DNA of 6,720 nt from Bacteroidota bacterium. Lineage in GTDB: Bacteria; Bacteroidota; Bacteroidia; Bacteroidales; UBA1556. The notes under the pieces are model-generated. The model was not told where the DNA came from. It searched no databases and saw only the letters and a program-made list of their open reading frames with translations. The DNA lies in contig QMPB01000245.1 in NCBI GenBank assembly GCA_003648395.1, forward strand, positions 1 through 6,720, written 5' to 3'. A program made the translations under genes and the position numbers. Positions 6,671 to 6,720 of this stretch are shown piece after piece. Numbering within the stretch: position 1 is the first letter of the stretch; each line of letters begins with the position of its first letter.

Positions 6671-6720
6671 TGGTGTAATGATATAATGAATTAATGGTAT
6701 AATGAATTAATGGTATAATG
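6661..6720. repeat. 8-bp period tandem repeat at and beyond the hydE stop
   Basis: Seven and a half consecutive 8-mers all begin with AATG: AATGGTTT, AATGGTGT, AATGATAT, AATGAATT, AATGGTAT, AATGAATT, AATGGTAT, then AATG at the edge. The last part is a perfect 16-bp doublet (6685-6700 and 6701-6716). The array starts at the penultimate residue codon of hydE, includes the TAA stop (6668-6670), and continues off the window. The length is therefore unknown. No terminator hairpin is visible. Confidence 0.85.

Noticed and set aside
1..6720. CRISPR array, tRNA/rRNA, phage or transposon genes
   Set aside because: No spaced identical repeats, no cloverleaf-like sequence and no integrase or transposase motifs were seen on either strand.

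Overview
This window carries most of an [FeFe]-hydrogenase locus. All recognised genes lie on the + strand. In order they are: the 3' two thirds of the catalytic subunit hydA (cut by the left edge); a single-domain response regulator; a soluble protein with a receiver domain fused to a histidine kinase; and the three H-cluster maturases hydG, hydF and hydE. The identities rest on cofactor motifs read directly in the translations: the H-cluster cysteine motifs of HydA, the CX3CX2C radical-SAM motifs of HydG and HydE, the C-terminal CX2CX22C motif of HydG, and the P-loop plus C-terminal Cys/His cluster motif of HydF.

Layout. hydA (1-1164) is followed by a 61-nt AT-rich gap. A tightly packed block comes next: response regulator (1226-1621), hybrid kinase (1626-2756) and hydG (2760-4187), with gaps of only 4 and 3 nt. 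A 193-nt AT-rich non-coding stretch follows, with a candidate Bacteroidota-type promoter. Then come hydF (4381-5571) and hydE (5600-6670), 28 nt apart. The right edge (6661-6720) is a short tandem repeat with an 8-bp period that begins inside the last codons of hydE and runs off the window.

How the parts work together (established for the families): HydG makes an Fe-CO-CN synthon from tyrosine, HydE processes it, and HydF is the GTPase scaffold that assembles and delivers the diiron subcluster to apo-HydA. HydA then catalyses reversible H2 formation or oxidation. The two signalling proteins in the middle have no DNA-binding output domain, so they probably act by protein contact or feed a regulator encoded elsewhere.

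Organism (inference): an anaerobic or fermentative bacterium with an AT-rich genome. Most genes lack Shine-Dalgarno sequences and the hydF leader holds a TAnnTTTG box, which points to Bacteroidota. hydE does have a good purine-rich ribosome binding site, so the phylum is only moderately supported.

The locus type is known. The most unusual points are the receiver domain of the hybrid kinase, which has lost its phospho-accepting Asp (Asn65) and altered its acidic pocket, and HydF, which has Gln where the His preceding the final CXXC is usual.
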